A stretch of 5,993 bases of DNA from JALZVT01 sp964519335 (GTDB taxonomy: Bacteria; Pseudomonadota; Gammaproteobacteria; Pseudomonadales; Azotimanducaceae): assembly GCA_964519335.1 (NCBI GenBank), contig CAZFIA010000200.1:1-5993 (forward strand), given 5' to 3'. The translations under genes were made by a program, and so were the position numbers. This document shows, one piece after another, positions 1 to 5,256 of the stretch. Numbering within the stretch: position 1 is the first letter of the stretch; every line of letters starts with the position of its first letter. Under the pieces are notes generated by a model. The model was not told the DNA's origin. It saw nothing but the letters and a program-made list of their open reading frames with translations, and did not search any database.

Positions 1-875
1 CGGCTCTGCCGCTGTTCGACTCAGGTTTTCTGCATGGCAAACAAGTATGGAGTGCACCTCGACTGGTGAACGGGCGACTGTTCCGGTTACAGGATCACCT
101 CGACAAAATTCGTCACTCGGCGCAGCTTAACCATTGGCCGTTAATACCGGATGACAACCAAATAACTGATGCTGTGCGCGCGACACTTGCGCACAACACT
201 ATGAGCGATGGCGTGCACGTGCGCATCATGCTGACGGCGGGTACTCAGCTAACCGCCAGCATGGACATTGCGTCCGTGTGCGATGAGTTTGGTCAACCTG
301 TTCCACCGCGCATCATCATCGCCCCGGAGTATCGGGATGCGGTGTATCACTCGCAGTACGGTCCGGGCGGTGGCATTGCGGCGATTACGTCCAGCTTGCT
401 GCGCCCTGGCCCCGAGATGGTTGATCAGCGCAGCCACGACAATAATCAAAATGCATCCAGTCGAGCCTGCAGTGAAGCCAAGTCGGCAGGGGTGACGACC
501 GCGTTAATGTATGACGGCGAAGGGTTTCTTGCGGAGGCTTTTGCATCGCACGCAGCAATTGTTAAGAACAATCGGCTGCTCACGCCATTTGTTCGGGCCT
601 GCCCAGATGGCGTTACCCGCAAAGTTATCCTCGAGCTTTGTGCAGCTCTGGGTATAGATGCGCAGGAAGCGAACCTTACTCGCGAGCAGGTGGCTGAGGC
701 TGATGAGCTGATGATTCTGGGAACCATGAGCGGCCCCGTACCAGTGGTGAGCCTCGACGGCGCCCCGGTGGGGAATGGCGAAGCGGGCGCGCTTACCCGA
801 CAGCTAACGCAAGCTTACGTGGCAGAGCTCAACAATCCGGCCCAGGGCTTCGACATATTCGAAAGCCCCGTTTAG
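1..875 (+). CDS. Class IV aminotransferase-like protein (5' end missing)
   Basis: The product belongs to the fold-type IV PLP enzymes (branched-chain and D-amino-acid aminotransferases, aminodeoxychorismate lyase). The reading frame is open from base 3, so a GTG at 66 is an internal valine and the gene begins before the window. About 290 residues are visible. Residues before that GTG read FDSGFLHGKQVW, the usual N-terminal D-x-G-F-x-x-G block, followed by NGRLFRLQDHL, also typical. Near the C-terminus are the PLP-ring glutamate context GFLAEA, the phosphate-binding context DGVTRKV, then ADELMILGTMSG and DGAPVGNGEAGALTRQL, all in family order. Oddly, the column for the Schiff-base lysine holds arginine (codon 429-431, context DQRSHDNNQN). 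No lysine occurs between codons 105-107 and 480-482. It may therefore not be a normal transaminase; a lyase-like, regulatory or inactive role is possible. The fold assignment is firm and the substrate is unknown. Confidence 0.88.
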   Translation, partial: ALPLFDSGFLHGKQVWSAPRLVNGRLFRLQDHLDKIRHSAQLNHWPLIPDDNQITDAVRATLAHNTMSDGVHVRIMLTAGTQLTASMDIASVCDEFGQPVPPRIIIAPEYRDAVYHSQYGPGGGIAAITSSLLRPGPEMVDQRSHDNNQNASSRACSEAKSAGVTTALMYDGEGFLAEAFASHAAIVKNNRLLTPFVRACPDGVTRKVILELCAALGIDAQEANLTREQVAEADELMILGTMSGPVPVVSLDGAPVGNGEAGALTRQLTQAYVAELNNPAQGFDIFESPV

Positions 876-881
876 CTTTCG
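860..881. terminator. Possible shared hairpin between convergent genes
   Basis: CGAAAGC (860-866) and GCTTTCG (875-881) form a perfect 7-bp stem with an 8-base loop. It covers the stop codon of the aminotransferase gene and the 10-bp gap to the end of the monooxygenase gene. Its position between convergent genes suits a bidirectional terminator, but there is no clear T-tract on either side, so it may have no role or be Rho-assisted. Confidence 0.3.
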
Positions 882-885
882 CTAA

Positions 886-2682
886 CTACTCGAATTTCAG
901 GCCTTCAAAGTCACCCTGTTCACGCCACTTCTCCATGAGATCGAAGAACTGAATCGAACCGCCACCGTAGGGCGCAGATTGCATAGCGTGGGGATGCGGT
1001 TGGCCTTCGTTGTTGTAGTACCCCGGGGTACAGTCCGCGCCGCCTAGATTGCCCATCATTCCGCCTTCAAAGCCCAGGATGGTCTTAACCCAGTTTTCTT
1101 CTGCGTCCGCCGTTATTTCAACGCGGCTGTGGTTGTTGTCGAGTGCGTGCTTGATGATGTGCGCCTGATGCACGGCTGATTCATCAAGCAGATGAGGAAA
1201 GTTGGCCGTAAAGCCGCCCTGTGAGGTGTTCATGATGAACAGGTTGGGGAACCCGTGGCAGCCCATACCGTGCAACGTGCGGGTGCCATCACGCCAGTGA
1301 TCTGACAGCGTCTTGCCATCTTTGCCGGTAACGTCATAGCCAGATCTGCGGGTGTAGCTGGTACCCACCTCAAAGCCGGTGCTGTAGATGATGCAGTCAA
1401 CTTCGTACTCAACGCCGTCTACCACCAGGCCTTTCTCGGTGATTTTTTCAACGCCCTGACCGTTGGTATCTACAAGCGTTACGTTCGGCCGATTGAATGT
1501 TGGCAGATAGTCGTCGTTGAAGGTGGGGCGCTTGCAGAACATTTTGTAGTAGGGCTTGAGCTTCTCCGCCGTCTCGGCGTCGTCGACGTACTCATCCACC
1601 CGATTGCGAATCTCTTCCATCTTTTCGAAGTTGGCCATCTCGATCAGCTCTTCGACACTCATATTCGTGTCAGCGCCAGCGTTCTGAAACTGGTTCATCG
1701 TTTTGCCAATGAGATCGGTCCAACCGTCGTCTACCAAATCTTCGGCTTGCGGTATGCCAGAGATGAGCGCGTTGAAATTCTCCATGCGGTGTTTTTGCCA
1801 GCCGGGTTCAAGGCTTTCTTTCCACGCTTGATCGGTAGGGGAGTTGCCGCGTACATCTACCGTTGATGGCGTGCGCTGAAACACGTACAGCTGCTTTGCT
1901 GCTTCGCCCAGAAACGGTACACACTGAATTGCTGTGGCACCCGTGCCAATGATTGCAACGGTCTTGTCACCCAGCCGATCAAGACCACCGTCGGGTCCGC
2001 CACCGGTGTAGTCATAGTCCCAGCGGCTGGTGTGAAACGTATGCCCTGCGAAATTACGAACGCCTGGAATTCCAGGCAGCTTGGGACGGTGCAGGGGTCC
2101 GTTTGCCATGGACACAAAGCGTGCCTTGATGGCGTCGCCACGGTTGGTTCGCACAATCCAGCGATCGATGGCTTCATCCCACTCAAGCCCGGTTACTGTG
2201 GTTTGAAACAGCGTGCGCTCATACAACCCAAAGTGTTTGCCGATCGCTTCGCTGTGAGAAAGAATTTCTTTGGCGTAGGAGTATTTTTCTTTGGGGACGT
2301 AGTTGAGTTCTTCTAGCAACGGCAGATAGCAGTAGGCTTCAATGTCGCATTGCGCGCCCGGATAGCGGTTCCAATACCAGGTGCCGCCAAAGTCGCCGCC
2401 TTTCTCGATGATACAAATGTCTTTGACGCCTGCCTTGTGCAGTCGGGCTGCGGCCTGCAAACCGCCAAAGCCACCGCCAATTAGCATGACATCCACCTCA
2501 TGGCTGAGGGGATCGCGCTCCAGAGCCTCTTCGACGTAAGGGTCTTCAAGGTAGTGAGCGTAGTCGCCGGTCATTTCTACATACTGTTCGTTGCCATCAG
2601 AGCGAATACGCTTGTCTCGTTCTTCGGCGTATCTGTTGCGAAGCGCATCTGGGTCAAATTCGAGGGTGGTTTTGGAATTCAT
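886..2682 (-). CDS. Type I Baeyer-Villiger monooxygenase (FAD/NADPH)
   Basis: This 598-residue cytosolic flavoprotein should use NADPH and O2 to convert a ketone to an ester or lactone. Domains in order: FAD Rossmann motif GGGFGG (69-74) after VDVML; the family motif GGTWYWNRYPGAQCD (99-113), where D113 matches the active-site Asp; the fingerprint FAGHTFHTSRWD (211-222), of the FxGxxxHxxxW[P/D] form; a second Rossmann motif GTGATA (246-251) for NADPH; MFCKRP (381-386), where R385 matches the catalytic Arg that stabilises the flavin peroxide; and IIYSTGFEVG (431-440). The N-terminal extension of about 60 residues, the length near 600 and the tail with CTPGYYNNEGQP resemble the large-ring ketone and steroid-type enzymes more than short cyclohexanone monooxygenases. 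The substrate cannot be read from sequence. The ATG start is supported by a GGAGAGAG ribosome-binding site. The 126-bp gap upstream could hold its own promoter. The gene looks intact. Confidence 0.93.
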   Translation of the reverse strand: MNSKTTLEFDPDALRNRYAEERDKRIRSDGNEQYVEMTGDYAHYLEDPYVEEALERDPLSHEVDVMLIGGGFGGLQAAARLHKAGVKDICIIEKGGDFGGTWYWNRYPGAQCDIEAYCYLPLLEELNYVPKEKYSYAKEILSHSEAIGKHFGLYERTLFQTTVTGLEWDEAIDRWIVRTNRGDAIKARFVSMANGPLHRPKLPGIPGVRNFAGHTFHTSRWDYDYTGGGPDGGLDRLGDKTVAIIGTGATAIQCVPFLGEAAKQLYVFQRTPSTVDVRGNSPTDQAWKESLEPGWQKHRMENFNALISGIPQAEDLVDDGWTDLIGKTMNQFQNAGADTNMSVEELIEMANFEKMEEIRNRVDEYVDDAETAEKLKPYYKMFCKRPTFNDDYLPTFNRPNVTLVDTNGQGVEKITEKGLVVDGVEYEVDCIIYSTGFEVGTSYTRRSGYDVTGKDGKTLSDHWRDGTRTLHGMGCHGFPNLFIMNTSQGGFTANFPHLLDESAVHQAHIIKHALDNNHSRVEITADAEENWVKTILGFEGGMMGNLGGADCTPGYYNNEGQPHPHAMQSAPYGGGSIQFFDLMEKWREQGDFEGLKFE

Positions 2683-2689
2683 GATGCTT

Positions 2690-2697
2690 CTCTCTCC
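2690..2697 (-). promoter_or_regulatory. Ribosome-binding site of the monooxygenase gene
   Basis: On the minus strand GGAGAGAG lies 7 bases upstream of the ATG at 2682. It is purine-rich with suitable spacing, which fixes the start and the N-terminal extension ahead of the FAD motif. Confidence 0.7.
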
Positions 2698-2808
2698 AGT
2701 AGCAGCAAGCCTTTAACCTCAAGACGGGCGTAGGCATTTTCTTCATAGAATCAGATAGTTACCGAATATTGGAGCAATAATCAGCAAGTTGCAATTGCGG
2801 TTCCAGCG

Positions 2809-3471
2809 CTAGCGTAGGGGAACCATCACGTCGGCAATCAGAATGTAGGCATCGTGCAGATTGAGCGGTGGCTTGTAGTGCTCTGAATTTGTGCCCGCTT
2901 GTGGTGCGACAACCAGCATCACGCGCTCGCTGCTCGTCAATCCGTCGACATGGTCCAGTAGAAAGGGCGGAACCACAGCTGCCGCCCCACCTTCCGCCAG
3001 GTCGATCCACTGGGGTGTAGTGGCTGCCAGCGTGCCCATGCTCCAGGAGTACATGTCGTACTTCAGTCTGGGGTGATTCCCTGAGGTTAGCGGGGGTAAT
3101 TCGGCGATCTGTTGGGCCCAGTTGCTGCCCGGGAGCGCCGAGCCAGGGATGATGAGCGCCGTTCCCGGGGCGTTGTTGTTTAGGGTGGGGCGCTCGAAGT
3201 TGGCGCTTGTTGGCTGGCCGGCTTTTGCCTGCTGGCCTTGCCCGAGTTTGGTTGCGGTAGTGATGACGTTGGGCACTAATGGGCCCCTGGCGGCCGAGGG
3301 CTGGGTTGCATACAGCACTGACCTTGGGTCCGTTGTAACCGGGCCGCTGCTGTTGTCGTTACCGCTGGGACTGGTCTGCGTTGCGGCACTGAAAAAGAAC
3401 CATGCTGAGAGGAGCGCCAGAATGACCACGAGTATGGGGCCGATCTGCGCCATAGAGAGATTCAAGCGCAT
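2809..3471 (-). CDS. Membrane-anchored protein of unknown function
   Basis: I do not recognise this 220-residue protein. Residues about 8-28 (AQIGPILVVILALLSAWFFF) form one hydrophobic segment near the N-terminus, consistent with an inner-membrane anchor with the rest in the periplasm. Residues about 30-100 are rich in Ser, Thr, Pro, Asn, Gln and Gly with little predicted structure, like a flexible linker. The part after about 100 (starting LIIPGSALPG, later YDMYSWSMG, VVPPFLLDHVDG and the end DAYILIADVMVPLR) looks like a compact globular domain with alternating hydrophobic strands. There is no lipobox cysteine; the protein has no cysteine at all. Neither the ATG at 3471 nor the in-frame ATG at 3453 has a good ribosome-binding site, and an in-frame stop at 3508-3510 excludes a much longer form. 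The gene precedes the monooxygenase gene in the same direction by 126 bp, so co-transcription is possible but unproven. The opposite-strand frame looks like a shadow. Confidence 0.72.
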   Translation of the reverse strand: MRLNLSMAQIGPILVVILALLSAWFFFSAATQTSPSGNDNSSGPVTTDPRSVLYATQPSAARGPLVPNVITTATKLGQGQQAKAGQPTSANFERPTLNNNAPGTALIIPGSALPGSNWAQQIAELPPLTSGNHPRLKYDMYSWSMGTLAATTPQWIDLAEGGAAAVVPPFLLDHVDGLTSSERVMLVVAPQAGTNSEHYKPPLNLHDAYILIADVMVPLR

Positions 3472-3777
3472 AAGGGGCTGCTCTGGGTTGGTATTCGCAT
3501 AAAGTAACTAACAGTGTAGTTACATGATGCTAACAAATAGTGACCCAAAAATAGTGGCCCGACGACGCCGCTCTGATGTCACATCGGGATCTCCCCAGGC
3601 GAGCCTGATAGTGGGCGAACCTGAAATTAACCAGAGACTGACCAGCGGTAGAGGCAGACGCCGTCGAGCGCTACCTGCCGATCCCCAAACCCCTCCGGCG
3701 ATCAGCAAGCAGTACAAACCTTAACGCTAAATGAACGCGACGCGTGGATAATGTTGGCGTTGAATTGTTGTAAAGCG
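3472..3777. other. 306-bp intergenic region without a credible gene
   Basis: This gap lies between the GFA-family gene and the 220-residue membrane-anchored protein gene, both on the minus strand. Two open frames of about 65 codons overlap on opposite strands (3520-3717 and 3524-3724). Both are arginine-rich low-complexity translations without ribosome-binding sites, so I do not call them genes. Visible non-coding structure consists of the inverted repeat at 3504-3523, a short palindrome GATGT-C-ACATC (3575-3585), two similar 12-mers 16 bp apart (3599-3610 and 3615-3626), and nested inverted repeats at the right edge. The region probably holds the promoter of the membrane-anchored protein gene and the transcription end of the GFA gene. 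Confidence 0.6.
3504..3523. promoter_or_regulatory. Perfect inverted repeat, possible operator
   Basis: GTAACTA (3504-3510) and TAGTTAC (3517-3523) are exact inverted copies separated by ACAGTG. The 20-bp site lies 33-52 bases upstream of the start of the 220-residue membrane-anchored protein gene, where a promoter would be expected. Its size and symmetry suit a dimeric repressor such as a TetR-type protein, but no regulator gene is present in the window. An RNA hairpin in the leader is the alternative. Confidence 0.35.
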
Positions 3778-3782
3778 TTAAG
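3720..3782. repeat. Nested inverted repeats at the GFA gene 3' end
   Basis: CTTAACGCT (3720-3728) and AGCGTTAAG (3774-3782) are exact 9-bp inverted copies, the second covering the stop codon of the GFA-family gene. Inside them AACGC (3734-3738) pairs with GCGTT (3757-3761). In RNA this could fold as a long interrupted hairpin that ends transcription or protects the 3' end. There is no T-tract and the outer loop is long, so the role is uncertain. Confidence 0.35.
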
Positions 3783-4284
3783 AATTTGTAATCACTGGGT
3801 TTTGCGCAACTGATTCGAGGCTATCGGACAGCATGCACCAGTCTTCCCGACTGTCTGTCCAACAAGCCATCGCCGGTTTAACCCAGCTGGAATCGTTGAG
3901 TACACCGGCCTTCACGAAGCGTAAACCTTGCGATAGCAACGCAGTGGTAAACATGGGTGACCCACACTGCGGACAAAATTCCCGGTCAACCGCGCCGCCG
4001 CTTTCGCCCACCACTCGATGGCTTGCGTAGGTGCCGCTAATTGTCAGGTCTTCTTCGGGAATGGCGATTACCGTCGCAAAGCCGCTGCCTGTGGCTCGCT
4101 GACAGTCTTTGCAGTGGCAATGCACAGCGATGGCTGAGTCTGCAGATACCGATCCTTCAAAAGTAACGCTGCCGCACAGGCAATGTCCTGAAAATTCGAT
4201 CTCGTGGTTTGGCGACTGTTGGTCAGGGGTGTCCGCGATCTTCTTCTTCGCTCTGTCGGTTTTGTCCGGCATTATGCTCTGCAT
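3778..4284 (-). CDS. GFA/CENP-V family zinc-binding protein
   Basis: The 168-residue protein has the full cysteine pattern of the GFA family, named after glutathione-dependent formaldehyde-activating enzyme: GHCLCGSV (C35, C37), HCHCKDCQRATGS (C56, C58, C61) and FCPQCGSP (C104, C107). These seven cysteines match the two zinc sites of the family. Most members have no proven reaction, and assignment as a formaldehyde-glutathione adduct enzyme would be over-reading. The charged N-terminal stretch of about 30 residues precedes the fold and is probably disordered. No signal peptide is present, so it is cytosolic. The ATG at 4284 lacks a Shine-Dalgarno sequence; the ATG at 4272 (residue 5) has a weak AGAG upstream and may be the real start. 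The gene is divergent from the lipoprotein gene with only 14 bp between starts, so its promoter must lie within that neighbour's coding sequence. Confidence 0.92.
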   Translation of the reverse strand: MQSIMPDKTDRAKKKIADTPDQQSPNHEIEFSGHCLCGSVTFEGSVSADSAIAVHCHCKDCQRATGSGFATVIAIPEEDLTISGTYASHRVVGESGGAVDREFCPQCGSPMFTTALLSQGLRFVKAGVLNDSSWVKPAMACWTDSREDWCMLSDSLESVAQNPVITNS

Positions 4285-4287
4285 AAC

Positions 4288-4292
4288 GGAGG
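4288..4292 (+). promoter_or_regulatory. Strong ribosome-binding site of the lipoprotein gene
   Basis: GGAGG lies 6 bases before the ATG at 4299, close to ideal spacing. It fixes the lipoprotein start and occupies most of the 14-bp gap to the divergent GFA gene. Confidence 0.8.
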
Positions 4293-4298
4293 TTTGTC

Positions 4299-4868
4299 AT
4301 GGTGGCGACGCGACGCTTTGCGGGTATGTTCTTTGGTCTGTTGTTTGTGCTCTTACTTGTATTGGGCATCGGCGGTTGCGCCCCGACATCCGTTGGTTCA
4401 TCGGTAGTACAAAAGAATGCTGAAAGCGAGCAACAAACTATAGTCGCCTGCACGGATCTGGTTCTCGACTACGCCCTCTATCGCGATCAACTCGATGTTG
4501 AGAGTTTTGTTGCTCTCTTTACACGGGAGGCCCGGCTTAGCGTTCAGGGCAAGACCTTTGTGGGCACCGATGCGATTCGCGCACGTCTGCAAGGCGCCAA
4601 ACGGGGTCCGAAAACCCGCCATCTGATGAGCACTATTCGCATTAGTCCGGTGTCTGCAAACAGAGCCACCGGCATAAGTTATGTCACCGTGTATGCAGGG
4701 TCAGCGGCTCTCCAAGAGAAAGCGAGACAGCAAGAAGGCGAACTTGAGGCGGTGAACGGCTTCGCCATGATTGGCAACTACATCGATGAATTTGAGCGTA
4801 CGCCTGAAGGCTGGCGCATAGCCAGCCGGCGCCTCGAAGGTGCGTTTCGCGACGCTTCTTTTCAGTAG
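4299..4868 (+). CDS. Lipoprotein with SnoaL/NTF2-like domain
   Basis: The 189-residue product begins with basic residues (VATRR), a hydrophobic stretch (about 8-22) and a lipobox ending IGGC, so signal peptidase II should cleave before C27 and the cysteine should be lipidated. Residue +2 is alanine, not aspartate, which favours the outer membrane. Residues about 48-185 match the SnoaL-like cone fold: a helix with LVLDYALYRDQLD, then FVALFTREARLSVQG and GTDAIRARL, the strand TRHLMSTIRI, and the final strands GNYIDEFERTPEGWRIASRR. Such domains serve as small-molecule-binding enzymes (isomerases, hydratases, dehydratases) or as non-catalytic binders; catalytic residues are not assignable here. 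A SnoaL-like domain on a lipid anchor suggests a periplasmic binding role, which is inference. The gene starts 14 bp from the divergent GFA gene and ends 7 bp from a convergent gene. GCGT-ttcgcg-ACGC followed by TTCTTTT at 4842-4862 may act as a weak terminator at its end. Confidence 0.88.
   Translation: MVATRRFAGMFFGLLFVLLLVLGIGGCAPTSVGSSVVQKNAESEQQTIVACTDLVLDYALYRDQLDVESFVALFTREARLSVQGKTFVGTDAIRARLQGAKRGPKTRHLMSTIRISPVSANRATGISYVTVYAGSAALQEKARQQEGELEAVNGFAMIGNYIDEFERTPEGWRIASRRLEGAFRDASFQ
4842..4862 (+). terminator. Weak terminator-like hairpin at the lipoprotein gene end
   Basis: GCGT (4842-4845) and ACGC (4852-4855) form a short GC-rich stem followed at once by TTCTTTT (4856-4862), just before the stop codon at 4866-4868. 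The stem is only 4 bp and lies in coding sequence, so this is a tentative Rho-independent terminator. Confidence 0.22.
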
Positions 4869-4875
4869 GCGCGGC

Positions 4876-5190
4876 TCAGGCGACGAGTTCTTGCAGCGAG
4901 GCGCCGTAGCGTTCCAGGTCTTGCAGGTAAGGCAGATCCTCGTCTTCCGTTAGCCAGGGCGCGGCGGTGGCCGTATCGGTGGCGAGAATGTGATAGCCGC
5001 TCTGATGCACCAGATTGATGGCCACGGTCTCTGCCGCCGCGCGGGTTTGGCCGAGGCTCGCGACACTCACATAGTGAACCGTCTCAAGATTTTGTTGGGT
5101 TAGGCCGGCGACCTTATAGATGTGCAGGAAGCAGCGTAGCGGCGAGTTGATGTTTGAGAGGGTCTTTGAAACGGTCTTTGAAAAGGTCAT
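4876..5190 (-). CDS. Small protein of unknown function
   Basis: I do not recognise this 104-residue protein. It opens with three related four-residue units, TFSK, TVSK and TLSN, coded by a 12-bp tandem repeat. The remainder has mixed hydrophobic and acidic segments: LHIYKVAGL (22-30), a region with ETVHYVSVASLG (36-47), a likely helix with TRAAAETVAINLVHQSG (49-65), and an acidic C-terminal part with TEDEDLPYLQDLERYG (81-96). There is no signal peptide or membrane segment, so it should be cytosolic. Its only cysteine is C20. No upstream in-frame start exists before a stop at 5221-5223, and the ribosome-binding site is weak. It lies 66 bp downstream of the acyl-CoA dehydrogenase gene on the same strand and may share its transcript, which suggests a link to acyl-CoA metabolism by context only. 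It is convergent with the lipoprotein gene. The opposite strand shows no better gene. Confidence 0.62.
   Translation of the reverse strand: MTFSKTVSKTLSNINSPLRCFLHIYKVAGLTQQNLETVHYVSVASLGQTRAAAETVAINLVHQSGYHILATDTATAAPWLTEDEDLPYLQDLERYGASLQELVA
5149..5184 (-). repeat. 12-bp tandem repeat at the start of the 104-residue gene
   Basis: On the minus strand TTTTCAAAGACC (5184-5173) and GTTTCAAAGACC (5172-5161) differ at one base and are followed by a decayed third unit, CTCTCAAACATC (5160-5149). The unit length is a multiple of three, so copy changes would alter the protein N-terminus by four residues without a frameshift. Confidence 0.7.
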
Positions 5191-5221
5191 GGGCGGGTTA
5201 CCTGGTGACTCAGTTAGCGAC

Positions 5222-5239
5222 TATCTGCCTCAACAGATG
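5222..5239. repeat. Small inverted repeat between the dehydrogenase and 104-residue genes
   Basis: ATCTG (5223-5227) and CAGAT (5234-5238) form a 5-bp stem with a 6-base loop, extended by a G-U pair, in the 66-bp gap. It could attenuate or process a shared transcript, but a stem this short can arise by chance and no T-tract follows. Confidence 0.2.
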
Positions 5240-5256
5240 CAGGTCTCGTGCCAGAT

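Noticed and set aside
66..68. GTG as start of the aminotransferase gene
   Set aside because: The frame is open upstream to the window edge and codes for the family's N-terminal D-x-G-F-x-x-G block, so the true start is outside the window.
446..727. 93-codon minus-strand frame within the aminotransferase gene
   Set aside because: It is antisense to conserved aminotransferase motifs and has no independent start signal or recognisable domain.
3122..3502. 126-codon open frame on the plus strand opposite the membrane-anchored protein gene
   Set aside because: It has no ribosome-binding site and no family motif, while the minus-strand frame gives a coherent membrane anchor, linker and globular domain.
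3575..3585. Short palindrome GATGT-C-ACATC
   Set aside because: Half-sites of 5 bp are expected by chance at this length, and it is not clearly placed relative to a promoter.
3599..3626. Two similar 12-mers (GCGAGCCTGATA and GCGAACCTGAAA) spaced 16 bp apart
   Set aside because: There are only two copies with two mismatches and no regular array, so this is no CRISPR or iteron set.
3520..3724. Two overlapping frames of about 65 codons on opposite strands in the intergenic region
   Set aside because: Both are arginine-rich, lack ribosome-binding sites and show no recognisable motif; chance open frames in GC-rich DNA explain them.
4809..4827. Perfect 7-bp stem GGCTGGC/GCCAGCC with a 5-base loop, a possible regulatory hairpin
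   Set aside because: It lies within the codons for the conserved GWRIASR segment of the SnoaL-like domain; codon constraint in GC-rich DNA explains it, and no T-tract follows.
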